A DNA stretch of 64,000 nt from Sphagnum compactum. Taxonomy: Eukaryota; Bryophyta; Sphagnopsida; Sphagnales. Made by a program: the position numbers and the translations under genes. Below the pieces are notes generated by a model. It did no database searches. It was not told the origin of the DNA and worked only from the letters and a program-made list of their open reading frames with translations. The stretch is taken from contig OZ234501.1 in the NCBI GenBank assembly GCA_965153455.1, positions 16,046,855-16,110,854 on the forward strand, written 5' to 3'. Shown here one piece after another: positions 1-10,610 of this stretch (the first letter of the stretch is position 1; each line of letters starts with the position of its first letter).

Positions 1-3000
1 AAACTTGAGGATGTTAATGGAATGTTTCATCATTAAATTAAAGATTGTTTGATAATGTTTATCCAAATAACATAAGATTATAATTTATTTTTAGTTTAAC
101 ATTTTTGTTAATCTTAAAGCTCTTAGTGAAACAAAACACAAATGTCATTAACCTCAATAGTTTATAGTTAAAAATGAAAAGCAAATTTTTTTTCGTACCA
201 TGAATGTAGCCAATCATAAAATTGAAATTTAAAGTAAACATTTTTATATAAATGATATTATTTGTTTTTTTTTTTTGATGAGTTTCTCAACTCACAAATG
301 TAGGTTGATAAAAAAATGTTCTCTATAAATTTTTTGGATATTGTTTCAAGTGTAAATTTATATATTGAAAAAAAATTATATTTATTAATAATGCATGTAT
401 TTATATTTTCATTTCATGATGGGAGACAATGAAAAATGTTAATTGTAAACATAATTTGAAAAGGTAACAAAAGTCCATTTATTTATAGATGATATCAGTA
501 AATTTTCAATTTTTTGTTGATTTTGAAAAGTTTTTTCATTTGTAGTTGAAACAAAGTGAAATCTTATTTGATTGATGACAAGAGGACTCATATTTGATCA
601 AATGTGATATATTCATTACTAATGAATTTGTTTTGTAAAATTTCACTAAATATATAATTTAATAAATCATCATAAGTTTTTGTTCATGCCAATTTATTAA
701 CATTTTATTAATTACATTTGTTAGTTTTCAATTTATGATCAATTCATATATTGTTGAAAAAATAAGGTGAAAACACATTATGATAGATTTTTTAGAAGTC
801 ATGGTGTTAATTTTTTTTATCATCATGATATTTATATATATAATTTAAATGCACTCATCAAAATGTGCATTAGCTTTTTAAATCTTTCAAATTATAAAAA
901 CATCACATTCAAAAAAAACATCAATACTCAATTTAAAGTGAACTTTGCAAATGAAACAAAACCATCATCACAATCCCTAAAATCATGGTTTTGCATTTTT
1001 TTCTCATAGAAAAATTGAATAACAAAACCAAAATGTTACTTTAAACATGATTTGAAGGGGTCTTTTTAAATATATCATAAATACATTAAAAATGGTTCAA
1101 AAAATGGACTTTGAGTTCTCATTAATTTGGTCCACTTAATGTGTTTTCATTTAATAGGTCCATTCTTTGTGAAAAATAATCCATTAAAAACATGTATGAA
1201 AAACTTCCAGAATAATTCTTCTAGTCGTCCTTTAAAGATTATTTACGTAATTGAAAAATTTATAATGTAAATGAAATACAATATCAATACCATAAGTTTG
1301 ATCATTAAATGGGGTGAACTTTTGAAAAATGATTAAGAAATACATTGCATTTAGATTTAACGTAATTTAAATTTGATTATTTTTTATTTTCAAATAAAAT
1401 TGTGCCTTCATCATTATTAATCATTTATTTCAAAACTTGTGCACATCTTGGACAATAAATGTAATATTAACAATTTGTTCTACCATGTTTCAAAAAAAAT
1501 TGATGATTTTGTAAATTTGTAAACTTTAGATGAAAATGAGCTTTTGGAATGAAATTCTTACCCAAACAAATGATTATTTAATGAGTTTTTTAAAATACTT
1601 ATCAATAAAGGTTGGTTTATTTCACACATCTTTTAGATCATTATAATGAAAACCCAATGAAAACATCTTTTAGAACAAGTTAATCCTCTAGGATGGAAAA
1701 ATTGTAATTATGAATTTTTATAATTATGTCATAAATTGTTGCATGAATGTTCTTTTTTCATATCTTCTTCGTTTTTTAGCTAATATCACCTTTTTGTGTT
1801 AATTTATCAAATGGGCTTGGGATGCTTGGCTTTTTCAAATGCCATTATTACATGATGGATAACATGAAAATTGTCACTATATTTTTTTTATCCAGCCATT
1901 TATTTTTTAATGTTTTCATTTGTGAATAACATGGTAATAACTTATGTGATCTTCTAGCAATTTTCTTCTTAACATTAATTTGTGGAATTTGAATTTCATG
2001 AATTCTTTATTTAAAATTTTTACCTCTTGACAAATTATGAAATTACATGGTTATATGTTTGAAATTATAATGAAAAGTGATGTAAAGAACAATTTAATAG
2101 TTTTTTTAAAAACTCATATCTTATTATGTATATTGTAATTTCAATTCAAACATTAAATGCAAAGTGTTTCTCCCATTGAATGTTGTGTGAATGTTGGATG
2201 AATGTATAAGGAAAACATTGTTGTCAATGCCTTCCCGTGCATAATGGTTGACGGCCCATATGCACTTACACAAACTTTCCTTCCACAATAATGATGATTC
2301 ATATTATCTTATGAAAAATTTTCATCTTTTTTTATGAAATACCCCTACTCTAAGCTAATAAGAGAATTGCATCTTAAAAATACATTATGCATGTTTGTTA
2401 AGGTCATTATGTTAAATGGAATGCATAGTGAAATGGGGATATGTTTTGTATTAAAAATTGTTTAAACATGAATTTTCAAAAAAGGAAAATGTTGAATTTG
2501 TAAATATTATTTTTTACATTTTTTAACATGAATGATTGTATCTTTAAAATTATTATGCTAGATTACATTTGGTATTATGGTAATATTACAAATTCATGAA
2601 TAAATGAATATATTCATGAACATAACAAATTATAACTCACAATCATAAATAAATTTAATAACTTGACAAGTTACATCAATTTATTAAATGGTTTTGAACG
2701 CATATAAATTGAACTCTTTGAAGCATAAGAACGAATATGAACAAGTGAATGTATAAAAGAACTATAACACACAAAAAAATTCACACATAACCTCCCATGA
2801 GAATGTATCAAGTTTGCATCTAAAAGATGAAAAATTGGAATTATTTTTTGACAACTTGTTAATATAGATTATCAAAAAAATAAAACATCAAATTTTAACT
2901 TTTAAAAAAATTAATGTTTCCTTTCTTAAAGTTTTTGGTAATTGCAACAAGAATGTTAAAAATAACCATAATCAACAATGGGAAAAAAATGCAACTGAAA

Positions 3001-4364
3001 AAAAAATGGAAAAAATAATGATGATAATACTAATATGTAAACACTTGTGTTGCAAATTATATGACACATAACATACTTCTATAGTTAACCTATTATGAGA
3101 ATTGACACAAAATGCAATAAACTTATATTTAGATTAATCACCACATGATTTACAAAAACATGAATGAAAAAATCATCTCCTCCAAGAAATGATAAGAAAC
3201 CTAGTGCACAAAATAACAAAAAATAACATGAAATTATGAATGTATGTTGTTTAAATCTTTCAAATCCAAATGACAAAAATGTTACATATCTATATCAAAA
3301 TCCAACTCAAAATTTGGATAAATTTTTCAAATCCTAATAGCTTTGGAATTACTAAACATAAAAATTTTATAGTAAAAGATTAAAACATTGACTTTAAATA
3401 TACATACATTTGACAAAATCTATATTAAAATAAAATAACATAAAGTTCATAGATGTTTTGAAATTTGTGTGTTTGAATTTTAAATCTGTACTAAGCAAAT
3501 AAAATCTAAAATATGTATTAAAACAAACGAAAAACAATTTACACACAGTTTTGAAAAACACAACGAACCCTAAGTTAACATGTATTAGATCAATTGTAAC
3601 CATTATGTAATTTTGTGTATCTAATTATTATTTTTTAAATAAAAATTGTAAATGGATTCAATTTTAAACAATGTTCCTTTCAATATATTCGCATAAATAT
3701 TTTAAAAAGTTTACGTTAATTTAATTATTAAAAAATGAAAAAAAATTGATAAAAATTGTAGCCAATATTTGTAAGGATTTGTAGGTGAAATTGAAAATAT
3801 TTGAAATGACATATTTTTCACAAATTTGTGACACCAACCTTAACATAATAATATAATGAATTTTTGAAATAAAAAGTCAAGATTTAAAAAAATAAATAGT
3901 AAATTAAAAAATCACCTAAGGAAGCACCTTTGGTTCCTTTTTTAATATGCTTGGACACAAAGTTTAAACACAAATGTTTTAAGAAAACTATTTTATGATA
4001 ACACATATTTCAAGCACACAAATTTGAAGAAATTTGCATTAAAATAGAAGAAAATAGAATTTATGCACAAATGATTTGAAGAACTTTAGAGTAAACTTGA
4101 AGAAAATAAAGTGTAAGCACACATTTGTAAACATTTGTACATTTACATAAAGGACACAACAAATTGCAAGCCAACACATATGAAGAAATCTATAGCCATG
4201 ACTAGATGGAAGAATAATTGAACCTTGATAACAAAAATGAAGTGAGGGGAAAAATGAAAAAAATTAAACCCACAAACTTTTGAGAGCAATGCCAAGACCA
4301 AGATGATGTTTTAGGGATAGGAGATAAAATTGATATTGGTGCAACTACTTTGATAAGAGTCGAG
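1..4364. other. AT-rich intergenic DNA, no gene recognised
   Basis: The stretch is strongly AT-rich and contains very few CG dinucleotides, while TG and CA are common. Open frames here are short and of low complexity, and none resembles a protein I know. I see no RNA gene, clear tandem array or transposon ends. The composition fits old, methylated and decayed repeat DNA, which is an inference. Confidence 0.6.
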
Positions 4365-5057
4365 AGGGTTCACTCATGGTAGTTGGTTTTGAAGTTAATC
4401 CTTGTAGTGTTCTTCATCATGTGTGCTACAAATTCTCTTTTGATGTAGTACAACTATCGAATCCTATTGCAAAGTTAAGGTTTGGAACTTATTAGAGAAC
4501 AAATTGTGTACTCATATGATGTTTCTTATGAGTTGAGTCCTATCCACTAGCCTAGCAGGTGGGATGTAGATACCTTGAAATGAAGGGTGCAAGTGTGTAT
4601 TGTATTGGTTCTCCACTCTCAGCTCTATGATGGTCGTCTCTTGTCTTGCTGGCATAGAATTTGTTTTTGTTTCGGGGATAGAGTAAAGGGACTCAACCAA
4701 GTATGAGGAGTTAGACAAGAAATCACAAGCATAGATGACAAAGGAGCTTTTATAAGGTGAAAGCACGAAAGGACTCGAACCAAGTATGAGGAGGTGGACA
4801 AAGCAATCACAAGCATGGATGATAGAGGAGCTTTCAAGATGAAAGCTAGTGATGGGTGATGTATTCAATGTACCAAGGTTTGTAGAGCTTCTTCACATTG
4901 TGGTAGAGCGATGGAGTGCAAGTCACATGCATGGCCATTGTGACCATGTTCTTTCTCATGGTGATTGCCATCATCTTTGCAACAAGCACAACAGGATTTC
5001 CAACATCTTTTTTTACTATGTGCACTACCTTGTTTATTGGATGAAACTTGACTTGAT
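4365..5057 (+). pseudogene. Decayed TM9SF (nonaspanin) copy
   Basis: The plus strand carries a broken relative of the intact TM9SF gene at 8261-6213. In order, it matches MVVGFE (about 4375), the IVYSYDV..YELS segment (about 4505-4545), PSRWD (about 4555), an FLAGIV-like segment, KYEELDK (about 4700), the VVGDVF.APRF.ELL segment (about 4850), MAIVT, and finally VIAI.FATGT.GF with the tail ending KLD near 5057. It has in-frame stops, frameshifts, an 83-bp internal tandem duplication at about 4685-4850, and an internal loss of about 250 codons joining MAIVT directly to MVIAI. It cannot encode a working nine-helix protein. Because the intact gene has no introns, a retrocopy and a DNA duplication look alike by gene structure. 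Confidence 0.85.
4685..4850 (+). repeat. 83-bp tandem duplication inside the TM9SF pseudogene
   Basis: The segment encoding the degraded KYEELDK region occurs twice. The word CCAAGTATGAGGAG recurs 83 bp later, with the surrounding sequence also similar. The functional gene has one copy, so the duplication arose in the decayed copy or its ancestor. Confidence 0.75.
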
Positions 5058-5500
5058 GTCTGTGCAATTAGTGTTTGGATAATTCATGCACCAGGAGATG
5101 CATGGGCTGTTTCAAGCAATGCAAGGGGTCTACATTAGCACTGACACAGGAAGTCCTCAAGTGTGGAACATTGAAGGAGTGAGAAGGAATATTGGTGTAC
5201 ATATGACTATCTAGTTGGCATTAAGTCTCTTACAATGTATTGAAATTTGCAGGTAGTTTAGTTCAGTATACCTGTACCAAGTTTTTCTATTTCACTGGGA
5301 TTCTTCTTGGTGCTGATCTGGTGAATAAAAGAGCAGAACATTTATTTGCAACCAGAACTTGTTGAAGAAAGGTTTTGCAATTTTTGCTGACAAAAGATTT
5401 TTATTTTTTTTTGTGCTACACAAATGGAATGATCAAGTGTGGTCACTGTTCCAAGTGCACACATTTTTGTCAAAGCTCTCTAATTTTTGCAGATGAACAG
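5058..5500 (+). pseudogene. 3' UTR remnant of the TM9SF pseudogene
   Basis: Homology to the intact gene continues past the stop codon. The words TTCTTCTTGGTGCTGA.TCTGGTGAA, GTTCTAAGTGCA/GTTCCAAGTGCA and ACATTT.TGT appear here on the plus strand, and in the same order on the minus strand within the intact gene's 3' flank (about 5745-6212). The duplicated unit therefore included transcribed non-coding sequence. No poly(A) tract marks its end, so a retrocopy is not supported by that sign. Confidence 0.65.
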
Positions 5501-5539
5501 GTTATCAAATCATCATCCTTTTGACAAAATTTCCATCTG

Positions 5540-5569
5540 AGTGACTGGTTTTGGACAAATTCAGTCACT
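5540..5569. repeat. Short inverted repeat near the centre of the TM9SF inverted duplication
   Basis: AGTGACTG and CAGTCACT form a perfect 8-bp inverted repeat with a 14-nt loop. It lies in the spacer between the two TM9SF copies. The arms themselves end on either side, near 5500 and 5745. Confidence 0.5.
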
Positions 5570-6212
5570 ATGCAGCCAGAATCTTCACCTTCCTCATCTG
5601 TAGCTCTTCTATGAGTCAGGATAAGATCATGGGTCATTTGCAATGCTACAAGTACACGAGCATCTTGAATTGTCCAAGTAGAGAATCATGGATGCACAAT
5701 GCAATTTCTAACACAAGATCCCATGAAAGATAGCATCAAATATCAAAGTGGAGAGTAACTGCAACACAGTTTTCACAGAAATGTCTGCACTTAGAACTGT
5801 GAACACAGCTCATTCCTATTGTTTCTGCAGTTTTTATCATGAAAGCAGCAGCAGCATCTTGTTGTATAAGCAAATTGAAAAACCCTTTTCTAAACCAGTT
5901 TCTCTTAAGATCCCTAACAAAGCTCTACTCTTCCAATGTTCACCAGATTCAGCACCAAGAAGAAGAAATCCATGCAACGGAAAGGGTGTAGAGGTAAATC
6001 TGTGGTTGCAGGAAAACCAAACTAACTATAAACTAACTATGCGGCCGTTTTTCAATTGCAATTGTAGGAAACTCAACCCTGTGCAAGATTGCTACATCAC
6101 AGCTCCTGGTAATGCCTTCAAATGCTTCAATTTCATCACCTCACATGTAAGCTGCTAATCTCTGCACTTGTGCAAGCATAGATTATGCAAGTGCTAAGTG
6201 TCCATACACAAC
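5561..6212 (-). other. 3' flank / 3' UTR of the intact TM9SF gene
   Basis: This non-coding DNA lies directly downstream of the TM9SF stop codon on the minus strand. From about 5745 to 6212 it is similar to the flank of the pseudogene on the other side, which argues that it is transcribed 3' UTR. The open frames on the plus strand (for example 5748-6158) are antisense to it and resemble no known protein. Confidence 0.5.
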
Positions 6213-8261
6213 TCAGTCAAACTTCACAGATGCAAATAGGTAGTGCACAAAGTAGAATGATGACAGGAAACCGATTGTGCCAGTTGCAAACATGATTGCA
6301 ATCACCATAAGAATAGAGTAACCAATGTAGAGAATAGTTGAGACAGGCCCATTCAAGCCATGTAGATCAAATATGAGGTAGTTGATGGAGTACAGAAAGA
6401 CATAGAATCCGACTGAACCTGATGTGAAGAAAGACTTCCACCACCAACGATGATCCTCAACGCACAGATGCATGTATGTCACAACCACCGACACTTCTGC
6501 ACACACGATGAGCAGCAGCAACAAGACCACAAACAAGAAGCCAAATACATAGTACACTCGTCCCATCCAGATACTCGACATGATGAAGAACAGCTCGATG
6601 AACAAGGTTCCAAAGGGGAGACTACCAGCACCCAAGACCAAGAGCCATGAAGGGTATTTCTGTATTGGGATTTCACGAGGGATCTGGTTTGTGCGTACTG
6701 GGAATGGAGTTGGCTCTGTGAGTGATCCAAGGAACCCTCCCAAGAGTGTCAATGGCACTGAGATTCCAAACCACAACAGCAACAGAATGAAGAAAAGAGA
6801 GATGGGGATTGCACCAGTGCTGTCATTTGCCCACAGAATGAAGTTGAGCACTGTTAAAATGGTGAAGGCAATCCCTGGGAAGAAGCATGCAACTCTCCAT
6901 GAGATGGATTTCCATCCTGTAGCATCTCCTCTCAAGTTAGACCACATCCTCACAGCCACATAGCCCGCAAAAATGCCGAGGACGAGATACAACAACACCA
7001 TGCCTGTCAGCAGCATCCCTCGAGAAGCAGGCGACATGAATCCGAGGGCAGCAAACAGAATTGTCACAATGGCCATTCCCATGATCTGCACTCCATCTCC
7101 AACTATTATGCAGAGAAGCTCAGGGAATCTTGGTGCACGGAATACATCACCTACCACCAGCTTCCAGCCAGAAAGCTCATCTGTCATCTGTGCTTGTGCT
7201 TCCTTGTCCAGCTCCTCATACTTATTCAAATCTCTACGGATTGTTCTCAGGAAGATCACTAACACAATGCCCGCAAGAAAGAAGATGACCACAAGGGAGT
7301 TGAAGATGGAGAACCAATGCACTCTTGCACCTTCCATCTTGAGGTAAGCATCCCATCGGCTTGGCCAACGGATGGAGCTCAGCTCATACATGACATCGTA
7401 GGAGTACACAATTCTCTCTCCCACTTTGATGGGTTGGAAGGGACCATCCGGGTTGCAGCGCGGTTCTGGCAATTTGCCATACTGTTTAACAGAATCTGCA
7501 GCTATGGGGTCACGAAGAATGCTGCAAGGGAGAGCTTCAAACCCAACTACCATGAAAGTGTCGTCCAGGTTCTTGTCATCTCCTGAGGACATCTTGACCA
7601 TCAATCCATCTCCCACCACAACGCTGGTGTCCATGCTGTCGTAAGGATGGATCAAGACCTTGAATTGGAGGTGATTGTAGATATAATGCACATCCTCGTT
7701 TTCATCGTTGAAGCGAAACCCAATGGGCAATCCGGTCCATCTCAGAAGCACATCGCTGGAATCATTCTGTTTCGTGTACCTCGTGACGGGTAGATTGTCG
7801 AGAATGAGATTTAACTGATAGTAGTCGTCGATCCGCTGTTCGAACAGCTTCACCTCATTCTCCGTCAGTGGCTGCTCCTGCACGCAGAGTTTGACACCGG
7901 ATTCCTCTAGGTTCATCCGGAAGCGGTAAGGCGAATTCTCGATTTGGTCTCCTATCAGTAGCTCGCCTAGATTCTCCGCCACCTTCTTGATGCCGTCTTT
8001 TGGCTTGCAAAACGGTAGACTGTAGTAACTGTAAGGAAGCTCCGTGTCGATGGACGTCATTGAATTCACCTTCACCCATAGCTCATGCCCTTCCTTGTAT
8101 GCATGCAAGTAGCTTCCAGGGAGGTAAAACGCCTTTGCAGAAGACGATAACTGCAGCAGCACCAGGACCACCATCCCCATCACCAACCGCATCACCCAAA
8201 ACCTCCACAAGCCTGGAGCCTTCAAGGAGAAACAAGAACAAGAAGAACAAGAAGAAGCCAT
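6213..8261 (-). CDS. Transmembrane 9 superfamily protein (nonaspanin, EMP70 family)
   Basis: This intact, intronless gene encodes 682 residues. Nonaspanins are nine-pass proteins of Golgi and endosomal membranes, linked to sorting of membrane proteins. I chose the Met at 8261, codon 40 of the open frame, because it has a strong start context (ATCGCCATGGCT) and is followed by a signal peptide: hydrophobic core at about 26-38, likely cleavage after AKA at 44, just before FYLPGSY. Residues 45-310 form the lumenal domain. The first main helix is near 315-340, followed by a loop with YEELDKEAQAQM, then eight helices containing FMSPASRGMLLTGM, NQIPREIP and YMHLCVEDHRWWW. The last three residues are KFD, matching the KXD/E COPI-binding Golgi-retention signal of the family. 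The sequence is closest, from memory, to the Arabidopsis TMN11/TMN12 clade. It diverges from ELOF1 and faces its own pseudogene tail to tail. Confidence 0.96.
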   Translation of the reverse strand: MASSCSSCSCFSLKAPGLWRFWVMRLVMGMVVLVLLQLSSSAKAFYLPGSYLHAYKEGHELWVKVNSMTSIDTELPYSYYSLPFCKPKDGIKKVAENLGELLIGDQIENSPYRFRMNLEESGVKLCVQEQPLTENEVKLFEQRIDDYYQLNLILDNLPVTRYTKQNDSSDVLLRWTGLPIGFRFNDENEDVHYIYNHLQFKVLIHPYDSMDTSVVVGDGLMVKMSSGDDKNLDDTFMVVGFEALPCSILRDPIAADSVKQYGKLPEPRCNPDGPFQPIKVGERIVYSYDVMYELSSIRWPSRWDAYLKMEGARVHWFSIFNSLVVIFFLAGIVLVIFLRTIRRDLNKYEELDKEAQAQMTDELSGWKLVVGDVFRAPRFPELLCIIVGDGVQIMGMAIVTILFAALGFMSPASRGMLLTGMVLLYLVLGIFAGYVAVRMWSNLRGDATGWKSISWRVACFFPGIAFTILTVLNFILWANDSTGAIPISLFFILLLLWFGISVPLTLLGGFLGSLTEPTPFPVRTNQIPREIPIQKYPSWLLVLGAGSLPFGTLFIELFFIMSSIWMGRVYYVFGFLFVVLLLLLIVCAEVSVVVTYMHLCVEDHRWWWKSFFTSGSVGFYVFLYSINYLIFDLHGLNGPVSTILYIGYSILMVIAIMFATGTIGFLSSFYFVHYLFASVKFD

Positions 8262-8378
8262 GGCGATCTGCCTAACAAGCCAATTCCAAATTCCACCAAA
8301 AAATGACAAGCAAGTAAACAGACTAAACTGGACACACCACTCTTCTTCCCTTTCACTCTTGATAAATGACAGTTCCAA
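8262..8378 (-). other. In-frame upstream extension of the TM9SF frame
   Basis: The frame stays open for 39 codons upstream of the chosen start, to another ATG at 8378. This extension is acidic and aromatic and would bury the signal peptide inside the protein, so I read it as 5' UTR. A second upstream ATG at 8410 opens a 62-codon frame that overlaps the main start in another frame and could reduce translation if transcribed. Confidence 0.5.
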
Positions 8379-8675
8379 TGGCAGCTCCTACCATGCATGA
8401 GCAGCAGCATTGCCAGTGAAACAGAGGGGGAAAATAAAAAAGCACACTAATGGATTATCTTCTCTTGTGATTGCTGTTTTCTCCTCGAACTACTGTTGTG
8501 ATTTTCTATTGCAATCTTTGGATACGTTGCGATCTGCAACTGCAACTCTCGACATCGTGCGCGCAAGGAGCTTGCGCCGCCGCCGCTGGCGATGAACCGG
8601 AGGAGAGCGTGCGCATGATTTCGCTGCGGCTGGTGAGCAGCAAACCTTCTTCCTCTCTACCTAACTGCTCTCGTG

Positions 8676-8685
8676 ATTATTTAAA
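8676..8685 (-). promoter_or_regulatory. Possible TATA-like element upstream of TM9SF
   Basis: On the minus strand this reads TTTAAATAAT, about 415 bp upstream of the chosen start codon and followed by a purine-rich, CpG-containing leader. The position is possible for a plant promoter with a long 5' UTR. There is no other support. Confidence 0.25.
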
Positions 8686-8761
8686 GGCAGAGATGGCCTC
8701 ATGGATGCTTTTCATCCAACTAGTTGCTCCCGTATTTATCATCACAAAGCTCAAAACAAGC

Positions 8762-8791
8762 CTGCTTATTTATTTATTTATTTATTCATTT
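8762..8791. repeat. (TTTA)n microsatellite
   Basis: About seven tandem TTTA units lie upstream of the TM9SF promoter region. Confidence 0.85.
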
Positions 8792-8984
8792 TAAAGTTGA
8801 ATTTTAAAAAGGTTTTTAGAGGACACAACGTTACAAAACACAAATAGCCTTTTTTCTTTTCTTTTTTTTTAATGCCGAAATTTTGCACTGTGACAAAGTA
8901 CCTATACAAAGGAGATTTTTGGGGAGAAAAAAAAGCATTAACACACTCGCCTTATTTTCAGGATGGAAAGTATGAAATCGCCAG

Positions 8985-9130
8985 ATTTAGGCAATAGATT
9001 CTTGGAGGCCTCCAAAACAAAGCATGATTTCTAATTTTTTTTGTCATTTCCTGTCTTACCTCTCTAGCCAAATTTGGCTCATTCATCTTGTGGATGATCG
9101 CCAGTCCACCTACTTCACAAAAATTGGACA
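8985..9130 (+). repeat. Copy of the AGCCAAATTTGGCT dispersed repeat
   Basis: It contains the palindrome AGCCAAATTTGGCT at 9066-9079, followed by CATTCATCTTGTGGATGATC and a CCACCTACTTCACAAAAATT segment. The same order is shared with the copies at about 28.8, 29.0, 29.6, 40.9, 47.3, 56.7 and 61.7 kb. Confidence 0.7.
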
Positions 9131-9315
9131 AAAAGCCCCTGCACAATGGCACATCTGCTTTTTTTTATTTTGGCGAGTAAAGATTAGAAAAAATGTTTTT
9201 TAGTGTAAATTCAAAAACAATTGCTAAAGAAAATGGAAAACTCGCCAAACTTTCGAAACTACAAAAACTGAAAACGCTGCTGCACGCTGCTGCCCTTCTT
9301 GCTGATAATGCCTTC

Positions 9316-9830
9316 GTAGATGTTTCATTTTCTCATCCATGAGGATCCACCTCCTAGTACATAATCCATGGATGACATTCTGTTGCTTTTTTTTTAAAAT
9401 CATTATTTCATGATTAAGTTTTAGATAACGAAAAAATGCCTCTGATGAGTTTATGGATGTTCCTTTTTTCTCCATCCATGAGGAACCACCTCTGAGTACG
9501 TAATCCATGGTCAATGACATTCTGTTGTTTTCTTCCATGATTAGTTTAGGTGACCAAAAAATGACTTTGGTAGCATTGTAGATGTTTTTTTCCTTTCTCA
9601 TCCATTAGGACCCACCTCCTAGTCCATAATCTATAGTCAACGACATCCAGGGCTTTTCTCTTTTGATTCTATTATTTGTTAGTTTTAAGGGATATAACGC
9701 GATTTGGTGGCCTTTGTGGATGTTCCGCTTTTCATCCATGAGGAACCACCTTCAAGTCCATAATCCAATGTCAATTATGTTCAGAGCTTCTTCTTGATTA
9801 GTTTTTCTTAATTCTTTGACTTTTTCAAGA
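9316..9830. repeat. Degenerate tandem repeat, about 125-138 bp, four copies
   Basis: Units begin near 9316, 9453, 9578 and 9716. Each carries a GT(A/G)GATGTT word, then TCATCCATGAGGA.CCACCT, then a GTCCATAATCCATGG-like word, then a T-rich linker. The copies have diverged by substitutions and small indels. The function is unknown. Confidence 0.8.
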
Positions 9831-10006
9831 AGGTGAAGATGAAATTTCATCCATATATACAACTTAATCCTGGATTTAAATAATGGATGAAATTTTTGAC
9901 ATGGGTCCAAAATTGGAATGATAAAAGGTTTCAAGGATTTTCATTTGGTTTGCTTGAAAATCCCAGTATGCAAAACACACAAGATTAGGGTAATGGAGTT
10001 TTGCTG

Positions 10007-10610
10007 ATATTGATACGTGCGCCCCATGTTACAAGCCGACTCTTTTCTGCATAGAAGATTGTTTTGATGACATTCATACTTTTTTGTGCATCATGTATCA
10101 AAGCATCTAATATTCTGCAAGGGAGATTCATACTTGCGCCCCATGTATCAAGGTTAAAATATCATGAGCATTCAAAACATACAAATAGGTTCATACAGTA
10201 AAAGAGTGCACTAAAGAGTACATTGTTGATTGCTCACAAAAACAGTAGTGCAGAATACAGAAAACAAAGAGAGCAGATCAGATCCTTGTATCTGCTGAAA
10301 ATACAGGTTGTATGCGCAAGGAACTAAGTGGGAATTTAAACATAGTAATTAAGTGGGAGTTTCAAAATTAAACCCTATCATTAATGTCCTACTATTGATA
10401 AATCTAGTGCCCCTCCTGGTGATACTTTATTCAATGTAACTGAAAACCCATGTGCAACAAGGGTGTCTTTTTTGATGCGTAGGAGATTTCACTGATGACA
10501 TTCATTTCTTTGATCACATTCATGCCATGTATCAAGGTGCCTTTCGGTGTGTAGGAGATTCATACTTCAATGACATTCATACTTGTGCCTCCTGTATCAG
10601 AATCCTTGGC
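10007..10610. repeat. Cluster of short repeated words
   Basis: Variants of ATTCATACTTG.GCC.C.TGTATCA, often preceded by GGAGATTCATACTT or GATGACATTCAT, occur near 10010, 10070, 10126, 10505 and 10560. Spacing is irregular, so this is a degraded repeat cluster rather than a clean tandem array. Confidence 0.5.

Noticed and set aside
5748-6158. 136-codon plus-strand open frame
   Set aside because: It is antisense to the TM9SF 3' UTR. The corresponding strand on the pseudogene side has no conserved frame, and it resembles no protein.
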